From JAGAJR01 sp048463395 (GTDB lineage Bacteria > Pseudomonadota > Alphaproteobacteria > RF32 > CAG-239), in assembly GCA_048463395.1 (NCBI GenBank), contig DBFWPL010000004.1:20815-84814 (forward strand): 64,000 bases of DNA. The letters are read 5' to 3'. Shown here piece after piece: positions 45,048 to 53,829 of the stretch. The position numbers and the translations under genes are program-made. Each line of letters opens with the position of its first letter. Position 1 is the first letter of the stretch. The notes beneath the pieces are model-generated. The model did not search any database. It saw only the letters and a program-made list of their open reading frames with translations, and had not been told where the DNA came from.

Positions 45048-45744
45048 ATCTTCTCTCCCTGGAATTAAAGTTTTGAATAATATTTTCCAGTTCCTTTTTG
45101 CTAAAATCAGGCCAGAAAGTATCCGTAAAATAAAATTCGGTATAAGCCAACTGCCACAAAAGATAATTACTTACTCTCTGCTCCCCGCTGGTTCTGATTA
45201 ACAGATCCGGATCCGGCATATCTTTGGTGTAAAGCATATCAGAAAACATTCTAATATCAATATCATTAACCGAGATATCACCTCTTTTCGCCAAAGCCGC
45301 CACTTTCCGTACCGCCCCGATGATTTCCTGTCTTGAACCGTAGCTTAGAGCAATGCAAAGCGTCATGGCGTCATTTGCGGCGGTTTCTGCTTCCAGCTTT
45401 TCCATACTGTCGACAATATCTTTATCCAGCATATCCCGCTCGCCGATAAAGCGGATTTTGACATTATTTTCTTTCAGTTCGGTCAAATTGCTTTTCAAAT
45501 ACTCGCGGAGAAGCCCCATCAGAGTATCCACTTCTTCTTTGCTTCTCTGCCAGTTTTCCGTAGAAAAAGCATATAGAGTCAGGTATTTAATACCGAGATC
45601 ACCGGCAGCCCGTGTAATTTCTTTAACGGTTTCGGCTCCTTTTTTATGACCGGCAGCCCTCGGCAATCCTTTACGTTTTGCCCAACGTCCGTTCCCGTCC
45701 ATAATAATGGCGATATGCTGTAGATTATTATTGTTTTCAGTCAA
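45034..45744 (-). CDS. uppS: Isoprenyl transferase (undecaprenyl diphosphate synthase)
   Basis: UppS extends farnesyl diphosphate to the C55 carrier used for peptidoglycan and O-chains. The 236-residue protein opens IAIIMDGNGRWAKRKGLPRAAGHKKGAE, with the catalytic Asp in MDGNGRW. LTLYAFSTENWQRSKEEVD and PDLLIRTSGEQRVSNYLLWQLAYTEFYFT are conserved. It sits between frr and cdsA in the usual order. Confidence 0.97.
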   Translation of the reverse strand: MTENNNNLQHIAIIMDGNGRWAKRKGLPRAAGHKKGAETVKEITRAAGDLGIKYLTLYAFSTENWQRSKEEVDTLMGLLREYLKSNLTELKENNVKIRFIGERDMLDKDIVDSMEKLEAETAANDAMTLCIALSYGSRQEIIGAVRKVAALAKRGDISVNDIDIRMFSDMLYTKDMPDPDLLIRTSGEQRVSNYLLWQLAYTEFYFTDTFWPDFSKKELENIIQNFNSRERRYGKV

Positions 45745-45815
45745 AATCAGTACCTTAATTCATCACAACCGCAAAAACACAGACAGAAACACATGTTCCT
45801 GCCTGCATTCACATA

Positions 45816-46379
45816 TTACACTTGCATAATATCCTTTTCTTTACCGGACAACTGCTCGTCTATTTTCTTAATAGAGTCATCTGTCAGCTTTTGGATTTCG
45901 TTTTCATACCGTTTTTCATCATCTTCCGAAATTGCATTGTCTTTTTTGAGTTTTTTCACTTCATCCAAAGCATCACGACGAATATTACGAATAGCAACCT
46001 TGCCTTGCTCTGCGTATTTTCCGGCAACCTTAACCAGCTCTTTTCTTCTCTCTTCACTCAAAGGCGGGATAGGAATACGAATAAGTTGCCCGTCTGAAAC
46101 CGGATTTAATCCCAAATCAGATTCTCTTAAGGCTTTTTCGACAGCTTTGGCCAAACCTCTGTCCCAAACACTGACGGACAAAGTTCTGGCATCGGGAACA
46201 CTGACCGTTCCTACCTGAGAAATCGGAGACATACTGCCGTAAGCTTCAACCATAATACCGTCCAGCAGGCTGGCATGGGCTCTTCCCGCCCGCAAACCGC
46301 CAAAATCCGAACGCAAAGCATCAAGCGTTTTCTCCATTCTGTTTTTGCTGTCTTCTTTAATTGCACTAAAATCAGCCAT
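45816..46379 (-). CDS. frr: Ribosome recycling factor
   Basis: RRF splits the post-termination ribosome together with EF-G. The 187-residue length and the segment DALRSDFGGLRAGRAHASLLDGIMVEAYGS are characteristic, as are WDRGLAKAVEKALRESDLGLNP and PIPPLSEERRKELVKVAGKYAEQGKVAIRNIRRDA. It follows pyrH by four bases. Confidence 0.97.
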   Translation of the reverse strand: MADFSAIKEDSKNRMEKTLDALRSDFGGLRAGRAHASLLDGIMVEAYGSMSPISQVGTVSVPDARTLSVSVWDRGLAKAVEKALRESDLGLNPVSDGQLIRIPIPPLSEERRKELVKVAGKYAEQGKVAIRNIRRDALDEVKKLKKDNAISEDDEKRYENEIQKLTDDSIKKIDEQLSGKEKDIMQV

Positions 46380-46383
46380 ATTT

Positions 46384-47103
46384 TTATACCTCTTCTTTAA
46401 TTATCGTAAACTCGCCTTTTCCCGAAACAGCATCGGCCAAAGCATTTTTTCCCTTTTGGGCAAACACCACAATCGGGATTCTGTTTTCCCTTGCCAGAGT
46501 AACTGCTGCCGCATCCATAACCTTCAATTGTTTGGATATAACTTCATCATAACTGATGGTTTCATAACGTTTTGCCGCGGCGTTTTTTTTCGGATCACTG
46601 TCATACACGCCGTCAACCTGTGTCGCTTTCAACAAAACATCGCACTGCATTTCCGAAGCCCGCAAAGCGGCTCCCGTATCTGTCGTAAAATAAGGATTTC
46701 CGGTTCCTCCGGCAAAAATAACGATACGTCCTTTTTCCAAATGACGTCTTGCCCGGCGATAAATATAATTTTCACACACGGCCGGAATATGCAGACCGGA
46801 CATTACTCTGGCTTCGGCTCCGAGATTCTCCAAGGCGTTTTGAACAAACAAAGCATTCATAACTGTCGCCATCATTCCCACATAATGAGCCGTGGTCATA
46901 TCCATATCTTTTGCTGCATCCTTGGCACCGCGGAAAATATTTCCGCCTCCGACAACAACACATACCTCCACACCGGCATCCCTGATGTTTTTAATCTGCT
47001 CCGCCAAAGAATTAATCACGGCGGCATCCATGCCGAACTCTTTGCTGCCCATCAGCCCTTCGCCGGAAAGCTTAAGCAATATTCTTTTGTATATCGGTTT
47101 CAT
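46384..47103 (-). CDS. pyrH: UMP kinase
   Basis: PyrH phosphorylates UMP to UDP in pyrimidine synthesis. Start 47103 is chosen as the first ATG; the longer frame begins with a TTG. The 239-residue protein of the amino acid kinase fold has YKRILLKLSGEGLMG, VCVVVGGGNIFRG and GTGNPYFTTDTGAALRA. No rpsB or tsf lies upstream; the neighbouring gene is divergent plsY. Confidence 0.96.
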   Translation of the reverse strand: MKPIYKRILLKLSGEGLMGSKEFGMDAAVINSLAEQIKNIRDAGVEVCVVVGGGNIFRGAKDAAKDMDMTTAHYVGMMATVMNALFVQNALENLGAEARVMSGLHIPAVCENYIYRRARRHLEKGRIVIFAGGTGNPYFTTDTGAALRASEMQCDVLLKATQVDGVYDSDPKKNAAAKRYETISYDEVISKQLKVMDAAAVTLARENRIPIVVFAQKGKNALADAVSGKGEFTIIKEEV

Positions 47104-47299
47104 CTCTTTGCCTTGATTCAAAAATTTTCTTTATATTAACGAAATTAATCGTATTGTCATCAAGATTTTTAACTTTTCTCCATAATTTCTTACTTTTAAA
47201 ACCCTCTCTTAATCAACAGCTCTAAAAAAATAATTGCACTTTAAGAGGTAAATGTTTAAAACTGACATCAGTTTCAAACTAATTTGGGAAGGCAAAATT

Positions 47300-47941
47300 A
47301 TGGGCATTTACACAATTCTTACATTATGTGCCATTGGCGGATATCTGCTTGGCTCAGTTCCTTTCGGACTGGTACTGACCAGACTGGCCGGATTGGGAGA
47401 CATCAGAAAAATCGGTTCCGGAAACATCGGGGCAACAAATGTTCTCCGTACCGGACGTAAAGATTTGGCTCTGCTTACCGTCATCTTAGATGCCTCCAAA
47501 GCCGGTATCGCCGCTTATGTTGCCGAAAAACTTGTTCCCGACACCGGATTTGTCCTCTTCGGATTGTACACATCCGCCAACGTTGTCGCCGGCTTGGTTG
47601 CCGGAACCTTTGGTGTCCTCGGGCATAACTTTCCTGTCTGGCTTAAATTCAAAGGCGGAAAAGGCGTTGCTTCCGCATTCGGTTTTATTGTCGCCACAAA
47701 CTGGCAGCTCGGCTTAATCGCCTTGGGCGTTTGGCTGGTTATGGCCTTCCTGTTTAAGTATTCTTCTCTGGCAGCAATTACCGCCGCAGCCTCAGTCCCT
47801 GTTTTTGCATTTTTCCTGACCGAACCGGTATACGCCGCTTTTTATTCCGCCATCGCCTTACTGGTTTTGGTTCGCCACCACGCCAACATTAAACGACTTC
47901 TTACTCATCAGGAAAGCAAAATATCATTTAAGAAGAAATAA
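47300..47941 (+). CDS. plsY: Acyl-phosphate glycerol-3-phosphate acyltransferase PlsY
   Basis: PlsY moves an acyl chain from acyl phosphate to glycerol-3-phosphate, the first step of phospholipid synthesis. Start 47300 follows GGGAAGG; the longer frame to 47252 is less likely. The 213-residue membrane protein has GYLLGSVPFGLVLTRL, GSGNIGATNVLRTG and LGHNFPVWLKFKGGKGVAS, the three conserved motifs. It heads plsY-dprA-topA, with spacings of three and zero bases. Confidence 0.95.
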   Translation: MGIYTILTLCAIGGYLLGSVPFGLVLTRLAGLGDIRKIGSGNIGATNVLRTGRKDLALLTVILDASKAGIAAYVAEKLVPDTGFVLFGLYTSANVVAGLVAGTFGVLGHNFPVWLKFKGGKGVASAFGFIVATNWQLGLIALGVWLVMAFLFKYSSLAAITAAASVPVFAFFLTEPVYAAFYSAIALLVLVRHHANIKRLLTHQESKISFKKK

Positions 47942-47944
47942 GAC

Positions 47945-49087
47945 GTGAAAATTGCCGACGAGGAAATCATCGACTGGCTCCAACTCATAAATTCTGACAA
48001 TGTCGGGCCGGTTACGTTTCATAAACTCTTAGCCCAATACAAAAGTGCCAAAGAGGCTCTCAACAATTTACCTTCCAAATGCAAGCTATGTTCCAGAAGC
48101 AAAGCCGTTAAAGAGTTTGATTTATGTCGTTCCAAAGGCATTCATCTCTTGACATTCAACGATTCGTTTTATCCCGAACAGCTTAAAAATTTGGAGGACG
48201 CCCCTCCTGTTCTATACGCTTTGGGAAATCCGGACATCCTTCAGCACCCGTTGTCTCTTTCCGTTGTCGGAGCAAGAAACGCCTCCATTAACGGAAGAAA
48301 ACTGGCTTCCCGAATAGCTTATGAACTGACAGAAAATGAAGTGGTCATCATTTCGGGCATGGCAAGAGGAATTGATTCTGCCGCCCATAAAGGAGCCATG
48401 TACGCTCTTCATCAACAAGGACCGACAATCGCCGTCCTCGGTACCGGGGTCGATGTTCCTTATCCCGCCGAAAACAAAGGATTATATCAGCAAATTGTCG
48501 AACAAGGCGTGATTATTTCGGAATTTCCGCTCGGAACGGAACCTCAAGCCAACAACTTTCCGAGGAGAAACCGCCTCGTTGCCGGGTTATCATTGGGTAC
48601 ATTGGTTGTTGAGGCCACCCTGCACTCCGGCTCTTTAATCACTGCCCGACTGGCTCTTGAACAGGGCAAAGACATTTTTGCAATTCCGGGTTCCCCGAAT
48701 GACGCCCGTTCTCAAGGACCGAACAAACTCATTAAAGACGGAGCGGCATTGATTGAATCTGCTGAAGACATTTTACACGTTTTAAGTTTAAACAACCACC
48801 GTCAGATAAAATCTTATACTAATAAGTATAAGAAGAGCTCTGAACAAAATTTATTCAGCAAGACTATTGACAAACCGCTTAAAACCGACAATATTCCCGT
48901 TACGGAAAATATTGCCGAAACAAAATCCGTCAGAGAATATCTGAGCACCTCAGGAACTTACGTCGACGAGATTATCAGAAACTCCGGTCTTGATTCGGCA
49001 ACAGTTTCCATGGAATTATTAGAACTGGAAATGAACGGAATTATCGAACGCCAAATCGGCAACAAAGTGGCATTGATTAAGAAGTAA
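47945..49087 (+). CDS. dprA: DNA-processing protein DprA
   Basis: DprA loads RecA on incoming single-stranded DNA during transformation. The start is GTG 47945, three bases after the plsY stop. The 380-residue protein has a Rossmann-like core: LSVVGARNASINGRKLA, VIISGMARGIDSAAHKGA, TIAVLGTGVDVPYPAENKGL and SEFPLGTEPQANNFPRRNRLVAGLS. A C-terminal winged-helix (about residues 315-380) closes the protein. With comEC in the window, a natural-uptake pathway is plausible but unproven, since dprA is widely kept. Confidence 0.95.
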   Translation: MKIADEEIIDWLQLINSDNVGPVTFHKLLAQYKSAKEALNNLPSKCKLCSRSKAVKEFDLCRSKGIHLLTFNDSFYPEQLKNLEDAPPVLYALGNPDILQHPLSLSVVGARNASINGRKLASRIAYELTENEVVIISGMARGIDSAAHKGAMYALHQQGPTIAVLGTGVDVPYPAENKGLYQQIVEQGVIISEFPLGTEPQANNFPRRNRLVAGLSLGTLVVEATLHSGSLITARLALEQGKDIFAIPGSPNDARSQGPNKLIKDGAALIESAEDILHVLSLNNHRQIKSYTNKYKKSSEQNLFSKTIDKPLKTDNIPVTENIAETKSVREYLSTSGTYVDEIIRNSGLDSATVSMELLELEMNGIIERQIGNKVALIKK

Positions 49088-51553
49088 ATGGAAAACGCTA
49101 TGAAATTAGTTATCGTGGAATCTCCGGCAAAAGCCAAAACCATTAACAAATATCTGGGAAAAGACTACAAAGTTCTGGCCAGCTTCGGACATATACGAGA
49201 TCTCCCGAGCAAAGACGGTTCCGTTAATCCTGATGACAGCTTCGCCATGACTTGGGAGTTAAGTTCCGGCGGCAAAAAACGTCTTAACGACATCATTACC
49301 GCCCTCAAAGACTGCGATACGATTGTCCTCGCATCCGACCCGGATAGAGAAGGAGAAGCCATCGCTTGGCATATTCTTGAAGAACTGACTGCCCGAAAAA
49401 AAATCAAAGATAAAAAAATCGAACGCGTGGTTTTCCACGAAATTACCAAATCAGCCGTTACCGAAGCGATTAAAAACCCGCGTCAAATTGACGATAATCT
49501 GGTTTCCGCCTATATGGCAAGACGGGCCTTGGACTACCTCGTCGGCTTTACGTTGTCCCCTGTTTTGTGGAGAAAGCTTCCGGGTTCAAAATCCGCAGGA
49601 CGTGTTCAATCCGTTGCTTTAAGATTAATCTGCGAACGCGAAACCGAAATTGAAAAGTTCAAATCAGAAGAATATTGGACCGTTGACGTTGATCTCATTA
49701 CCAAAACACAGGCCCTGATTAAATCCCGCCTGATTAATCTCGACGGCAAAAAACTCGAAAAATTTGATTTAAATTCAGAAGTAAAAGCACTCGAAGCTAA
49801 AGCAAAGATTGAAGCTCAGACTTTTGCAATATCCGATGTCGAACGCAAAAAGACCAACCGTTACCCGTCTCCTCCGTTTACCACTTCAACCTTGCAACAG
49901 GAAGCCGCCCGCAAACTTCGTTTCAGTGCCAAAAAGACGATGCAGGTTGCCCAAAAACTCTACGAAGACGGTTTGATTACCTACATGCGTACTGACGCGG
50001 TCAACCTCTCCAAAGAGGCTATTGCCGCTTGTCGAGATGTTATTCTCAAATACTTCGGAGAAGCTTACCTTCCGAAAACAGCAAAAGAATATAAAAATAA
50101 AACCAAAAACGCTCAGGAAGCTCACGAAGCCATTCGTCCGTCCGACTTAACCAACACGCCGAAAAAACTGGAAACAAAACTCGATGCTGACGGACATAAA
50201 TTATATGAACTCATCTGGAAAAGAACCGTGGCCTGCCAGATGAACCCTGCCGTTATGGACAAGGTTGTGGTTGACTCCCTTTCCGCTGACAAACAAATTC
50301 TGCTGCGTGCCAACGGGCAGGTTATCGACTTTGACGGTTTCTTAAAACTCTATGTCGAAAGCAAAGACGATAACGACGAAGATGATGAAAACCGTATTCT
50401 TCCGAATGTTGAACAGGGCGAAAACGTCGACAAAGGCGAGATTAAACCGGAACAACACTTTACCACCCCTCCTCCGAGATTTACCGAAGCCAGTCTGGTA
50501 AAACGCTTGGAAGAACTTGGTATCGGACGTCCGTCGACTTATGCTTCGATTATGGCTGTTTTACAAGAAAGAAAATATGTCCGCATCGAAAAAATGCGTT
50601 TTATTCCGGAAGACCGCGGTCGAATTGTAACCGTTTTTCTGGAAAACTTCTTCAAAAAATACGTTGAATATGACTTTACCGCCCAATTGGAAGAATATCT
50701 CGATAACGTCTCCAATGGTGAAATGGAATGGAAAAAACTCTTAGGCGGATTCTGGGTAAAATTCATCAAAAACATTGATGCCGTCAAACCTCTGCAAATC
50801 AGCGAGGTAATTGACAAGATAGATGAAGTATTATCCTACCACCTTTTCCCGCCTCGTGAAGACGGTTCTGATCCGCGGGTATGCCCGGAATGCGGCAAAG
50901 GACGCTTAAGCATTAAACTCGGAAAATTCGGAGCTTTTCTTGGCTGCTCAAACTATCCGGAATGTAAATACACCAAACCTTTGACCGACGTTGTCGATGA
51001 AATCAATAACGACACCCCGAAACCGGCCAATCCGGAAGACAAAGAGTTGGGCGAACTCAACGGCTTGAAAATGTACCTCAAAAAAGGCCCGTACGGCTAT
51101 TATCTCCAACTCGGAGAAGACGCCACCGCCACAACCGAGAAACCGAAACGCTCTGCTCTGCCGAAAAATATTAATCCGGAAGAAGTTACTCCGGAACAGG
51201 CTTCCGTTCTGCTCAGTCTGCCAAAACAGCTTGGCAACGGAATTGAAGTGAATATCGGAAAATTCGGTCCATATCTCAAACAAGGCGGTAAATCAAAATC
51301 CCTGACCGGTAATGACAATATATTCAATATTACTTTGGAACGTGCGGAAGAGATTTTGAAAAACGTTGCCGAACGCCCTCAAGGTATCGTTTTAGGCAAG
51401 AACCCTAAAGATAAAAACGACATCACCCTGCTAAGCGGACGTTACGGACCATATATCAAATGCGGAAAAAACAATTATGCCATTCCTAAAGAAATGAAAA
51501 ATAAAGAACTGACTTTGGAAGACGCCTTAAAAATTATGTCTGCAAAAAAATAA
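49088..51553 (+). CDS. topA: DNA topoisomerase I
   Basis: TopA relaxes negative supercoils. The 821-residue protein starts at ATG 49088, directly after the dprA stop, or possibly at 49100 (MKLVIVESPAKAKTI). The Toprim domain has VIVESPAKAKTINKYLG and the ASDPDREGEAIAWHI acidic triad. The catalytic Tyr is in GLITYMRTDAVNLS, near residue 299. A C4 zinc motif (CPECGKGRL to CSNYPEC) begins near 599. It is followed by further ribbon repeats of the form LKMYLKKGPYGYYLQLGE and GRYGPYIKCGK. Confidence 0.97.
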   Translation: MENAMKLVIVESPAKAKTINKYLGKDYKVLASFGHIRDLPSKDGSVNPDDSFAMTWELSSGGKKRLNDIITALKDCDTIVLASDPDREGEAIAWHILEELTARKKIKDKKIERVVFHEITKSAVTEAIKNPRQIDDNLVSAYMARRALDYLVGFTLSPVLWRKLPGSKSAGRVQSVALRLICERETEIEKFKSEEYWTVDVDLITKTQALIKSRLINLDGKKLEKFDLNSEVKALEAKAKIEAQTFAISDVERKKTNRYPSPPFTTSTLQQEAARKLRFSAKKTMQVAQKLYEDGLITYMRTDAVNLSKEAIAACRDVILKYFGEAYLPKTAKEYKNKTKNAQEAHEAIRPSDLTNTPKKLETKLDADGHKLYELIWKRTVACQMNPAVMDKVVVDSLSADKQILLRANGQVIDFDGFLKLYVESKDDNDEDDENRILPNVEQGENVDKGEIKPEQHFTTPPPRFTEASLVKRLEELGIGRPSTYASIMAVLQERKYVRIEKMRFIPEDRGRIVTVFLENFFKKYVEYDFTAQLEEYLDNVSNGEMEWKKLLGGFWVKFIKNIDAVKPLQISEVIDKIDEVLSYHLFPPREDGSDPRVCPECGKGRLSIKLGKFGAFLGCSNYPECKYTKPLTDVVDEINNDTPKPANPEDKELGELNGLKMYLKKGPYGYYLQLGEDATATTEKPKRSALPKNINPEEVTPEQASVLLSLPKQLGNGIEVNIGKFGPYLKQGGKSKSLTGNDNIFNITLERAEEILKNVAERPQGIVLGKNPKDKNDITLLSGRYGPYIKCGKNNYAIPKEMKNKELTLEDALKIMSAKK

Positions 51554-51560
51554 CTGCAAA

Positions 51561-51586
51561 AAAGCCCTCTCAAATGAGAGGGCTTT
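51561..51586. terminator. Bidirectional terminator between topA and the DUF2934 gene
   Basis: AAAGCCCTCTCA/TGAGAGGGCTTT pair across AA. Confidence 0.85.
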
Positions 51587-51602
51587 AATTAACAAAACAA
51601 AC

Positions 51603-51908
51603 TTATTTTGCTTTTTTAGAGATTCTTTTCATTCCGGCAGCAGAAATAACCGTTTTGGATGAAGCTTTGGCTAAAATATATGGTGCGGCATGAGCGGCAG
51701 CTTTATTAACATCAAACTTCAAACGCGGTATCAGAGAAGCTGCTCTGTACAAAGATGAAATTCTTTTAGCCGTAGCCAAAGCGTCTTTTCTTTCCAACTG
51801 TTCAATAGCCGCATTCCAATCCTGAGCACTGGTATTTGCAGGACAGCCATTGTTCTTCCAAATGTAATATGCCGTCTCACGGATAGCATCTTCACTAAAC
51901 TTTGTCAT
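51603..51908 (-). CDS. DUF2934-domain protein, paralogue 1
   Basis: Start 51908 has AGGAG seven bases upstream; the TTG at 51914 is less likely. The 101-residue protein has an N-terminal DUF2934-like motif (IRETAYYIWKNNGCPANTSAQDWNAAIEQLE). A basic region rich in Lys and Ala follows and ends AGMKRISKKAK. The domain's role is unknown; a small basic tail suggests nucleic acid contact (inference). The first 40 residues are nearly identical to the 52039 gene, but the remainder diverged. Confidence 0.8.
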   Translation of the reverse strand: MTKFSEDAIRETAYYIWKNNGCPANTSAQDWNAAIEQLERKDALATAKRISSLYRAASLIPRLKFDVNKAAAHAAPYILAKASSKTVISAAGMKRISKKAK

Positions 51909-52038
51909 ATTCAAACTCCTTTAAAACAAATATGCTTTTTTATAGCTCATAAATATTTATTAAAACCTTAACAAACAACTCTGATTTTGTAAAAAAAAGA
52001 GGCCGATAAACGACCTCTCCTCCCCATAAAACGGCTAA

Positions 52039-52302
52039 CTATTTAGCTTTTTTTGAAGATGCTTTTTTCAAAGTGGAAGCCGCTTTATTCTTCAAAGAAG
52101 CAGCACCGGCAGACAACTTAGCCAAAGAAGAAGCCGCAGATTTGCAAGTTGCTTTCTTAGTATTTGTTTTAGCCGCAGCCATCGCATTCAGCTGATTAAT
52201 AGCCGCATTCCAATCCTGAGTACTGGTATTTGCAGGACAGCCATTATTCTTCCAAATATAGTAAGCAGCTTCACGAATAGCATTTTCATTAAAATTATTC
52301 AT
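52039..52302 (-). CDS. DUF2934-domain protein with histone H1-like tail, paralogue 2
   Basis: An 87-residue protein starting at ATG 52302 after GGAGACGATCA. The N-terminal part (IREAAYYIWKNNGCPANTSTQDWNAAINQLN) is the DUF2934-like domain. From residue 45 it is almost purely Ala, Lys, Ser and Thr (KTNTKKATCKSAASSLAKLS, then NKAASTLKKASSKKAK), like bacterial histone H1-type tails. A DNA-associated protein is plausible. A short hairpin (GAGG/CCTC near 52000-52020) lies downstream. Confidence 0.8.
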   Translation of the reverse strand: MNNFNENAIREAAYYIWKNNGCPANTSTQDWNAAINQLNAMAAAKTNTKKATCKSAASSLAKLSAGAASLKNKAASTLKKASSKKAK

Positions 52303-52580
52303 TGATCGTCTCCAGTAAAAAATTTTCTAATTAAATCGTTGATACTTATACAAGAAAGTTATTAAAAAAAGATTATCAAAAACACTTCTGATTTGTAAAA
52401 GTCTCATATTTCACAAAATCAGCAAAGTATTGTCCCGGGGAATATTATTTTACACATTGTTATTCCTTAACCCGCATTAAGGAAATGTAAATTAAAAAAA
52501 ATCAGAATAATTAAATTTTATGCTGGACAAGCAAAAAAATATACTATATAAACCTTTTCGTTGATTGATTGAAAATCAAT

Positions 52581-52653
<73 letters not shown>

Positions 52654-52656
<3 letters not shown>

Positions 52657-52692
52657 TTAAAAGAACCGCCTACATGGCGGTTTTTTTAATGG
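52654..52692 (+). terminator. tRNA-Phe terminator that includes the tRNA CCA end
   Basis: The arms 52654-52670 and 52676-52692 match at 16 of 17 pairs, with loop TACAT. The first three bases are the encoded CCA. A near copy lies at 53778-53809. The 236 bp after it (52693-52928) hold no gene that I can support. Confidence 0.8.
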
Positions 52693-52928
52693 TTCTCCAA
52701 GAAGATTGCAACGACGATACGACGTGTCGGTGGCTTGAGTGTTAGCTGCCGCGGGATTTTAAAGTTTAACAGAAACATTGTAAAATTAGCTATTATTGCA
52801 ATTTTGGCTTATTTGCTTTATTCTTGTGCTAATTTGTAAAAAACAGAAACTAATCCCCACTACTGCTAAATTTCATTTCTGAAAAATAACCGCTTTTCAC
52901 ACCATTGAGCTAGGCTAAGCAAATTAAT

Positions 52929-53426
52929 TTAAAACTTTGGCACCTTTACACTTAAACACAAACCTAATGCCTGTAAAACCTTATAAATAGTCTCAAAACG
53001 AGGTTTAGTTTCACCATTTAAAGATTTATACAAACTTTCACGACCAACCCCCATTTTTTGAGCCAAATCATTAAAACCTTTAATCTTGGCAACTTCGTTA
53101 ATTGCCTTTATTATGATTTCAGGACTGGTTTCTTCAGCAACAACCTTTAAATATTGTAGGATATCGTCTTCATCATTCAGGATAGTTTTACCATTATACC
53201 AAATTTCATCCGCCGCAATATCTATATCATCATTCCAAGAAACACCATAACCACCGGAATCAACATAAGCTTGCATAAATAAGCCTTTAACTTCTTTCAG
53301 GGGAATAAAGGCCTTATACTTACCAAACAACGGTTTAACATCATAAAGTTTGCGAACATTGCAAACAAACTCAGCTTTTATGATAAAGTCAGGCAATAGT
53401 TCAATACTCTTTATCTTATTAAACAT
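52929..53426 (-). CDS. DUF2442-HTH antitoxin-like protein
   Basis: A 165-residue protein with two parts. Residues 1-80 match the DUF2442 pattern (IKSIELLPDFIIKAEF, VRKLYDVKPLF, then the strand VSWNDDIDIAADEIWYNG). Residues 85-165 are an HTH of the addiction-module antidote type (INEVAKIKGFNDLAQKMGVGRESLYKSLNGETKPRFETIYKVLQALGL). DUF2442 proteins commonly pair with DUF4160 proteins as a toxin-antitoxin-like module, with the DUF4160 gene first, as here. A fused HTH suggests it also represses its operon. AAGGAG lies before the start. Confidence 0.8.
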   Translation of the reverse strand: MFNKIKSIELLPDFIIKAEFVCNVRKLYDVKPLFGKYKAFIPLKEVKGLFMQAYVDSGGYGVSWNDDIDIAADEIWYNGKTILNDEDDILQYLKVVAEETSPEIIIKAINEVAKIKGFNDLAQKMGVGRESLYKSLNGETKPRFETIYKVLQALGLCLSVKVPKF

Positions 53427-53431
53427 TATTA

Positions 53432-53692
53432 TTACTCCTTATTTAAGCGGTGGCAACATCCTAAATTCTTGCGTTTTCCACATTTCAAGCAGATCATCCT
53501 TATACAAACAAGCCACTCTTTAACCATGGCTTCTGCTCTGGCCGGAAGATCACCCTCAAGCATTTGAAGTATTTGAATATCAAATAAAGCACTGTATTCA
53601 CCATATACAACATAAATATGCGGAGGGTTATGCTCAGATCCTAACAAAAACATTTTAATAATCAAACCGTAAAATCTAGCAATTACAGGCAT
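53432..53692 (-). pseudogene. Frameshifted DUF4160 toxin-like gene
   Basis: The current frame gives 86 residues. MPVIARFYGLIIKMFLLGSEHNPPHIYVVYGEYSALFDIQILQMLEGDLPARAEAMVKEW is a clear DUF4160 start. After VKEWL the frame turns into an unrelated Cys/Lys-rich tail. Reading one base back near 53504-53512 restores LYKDDLLEMWKTQEFRMLPPLK and a stop at 53440, the normal DUF4160 end. The restored stop overlaps the AAGGAG of the antitoxin gene. One base is thus missing, as mutation or sequencing error. No slippery heptamer is visible. Confidence 0.8.
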
Positions 53693-53777
53693 CTTCTTTT
53701 CTCCTTATAAACATAAGTGTATCCTGCAAGATACTAAAAGTCAATATAAGCTCGCATAATATATATACTTACTCAAC

Positions 53778-53809
53778 AAAAAACCGCCTGCATGGCGGTT
53801 TTTTTAATG
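53778..53809. terminator. Near copy of the tRNA-Phe terminator
   Basis: AACCGCC-TGCAT-GGCGGTT followed by TTTTTAATG differs by one or two bases from 52664-52690. It lies on the far side of the toxin-antitoxin pair and downstream of neither tRNA; it serves as a terminator for the 718-residue gene on the minus strand via its A-run. Confidence 0.75.
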
Positions 53810-53829
53810 TCTTTTAAGATAGTCCGCAG

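Noticed and set aside
52729..52757. A short stretch with GCTGCCGCGG, like a piece of 16S rRNA
   Set aside because: Only about ten bases agree, with no flanking rRNA match.
53504..53512. Programmed frameshifting in the DUF4160 gene
   Set aside because: No slippery heptamer or downstream structure; a plain base loss is simpler.
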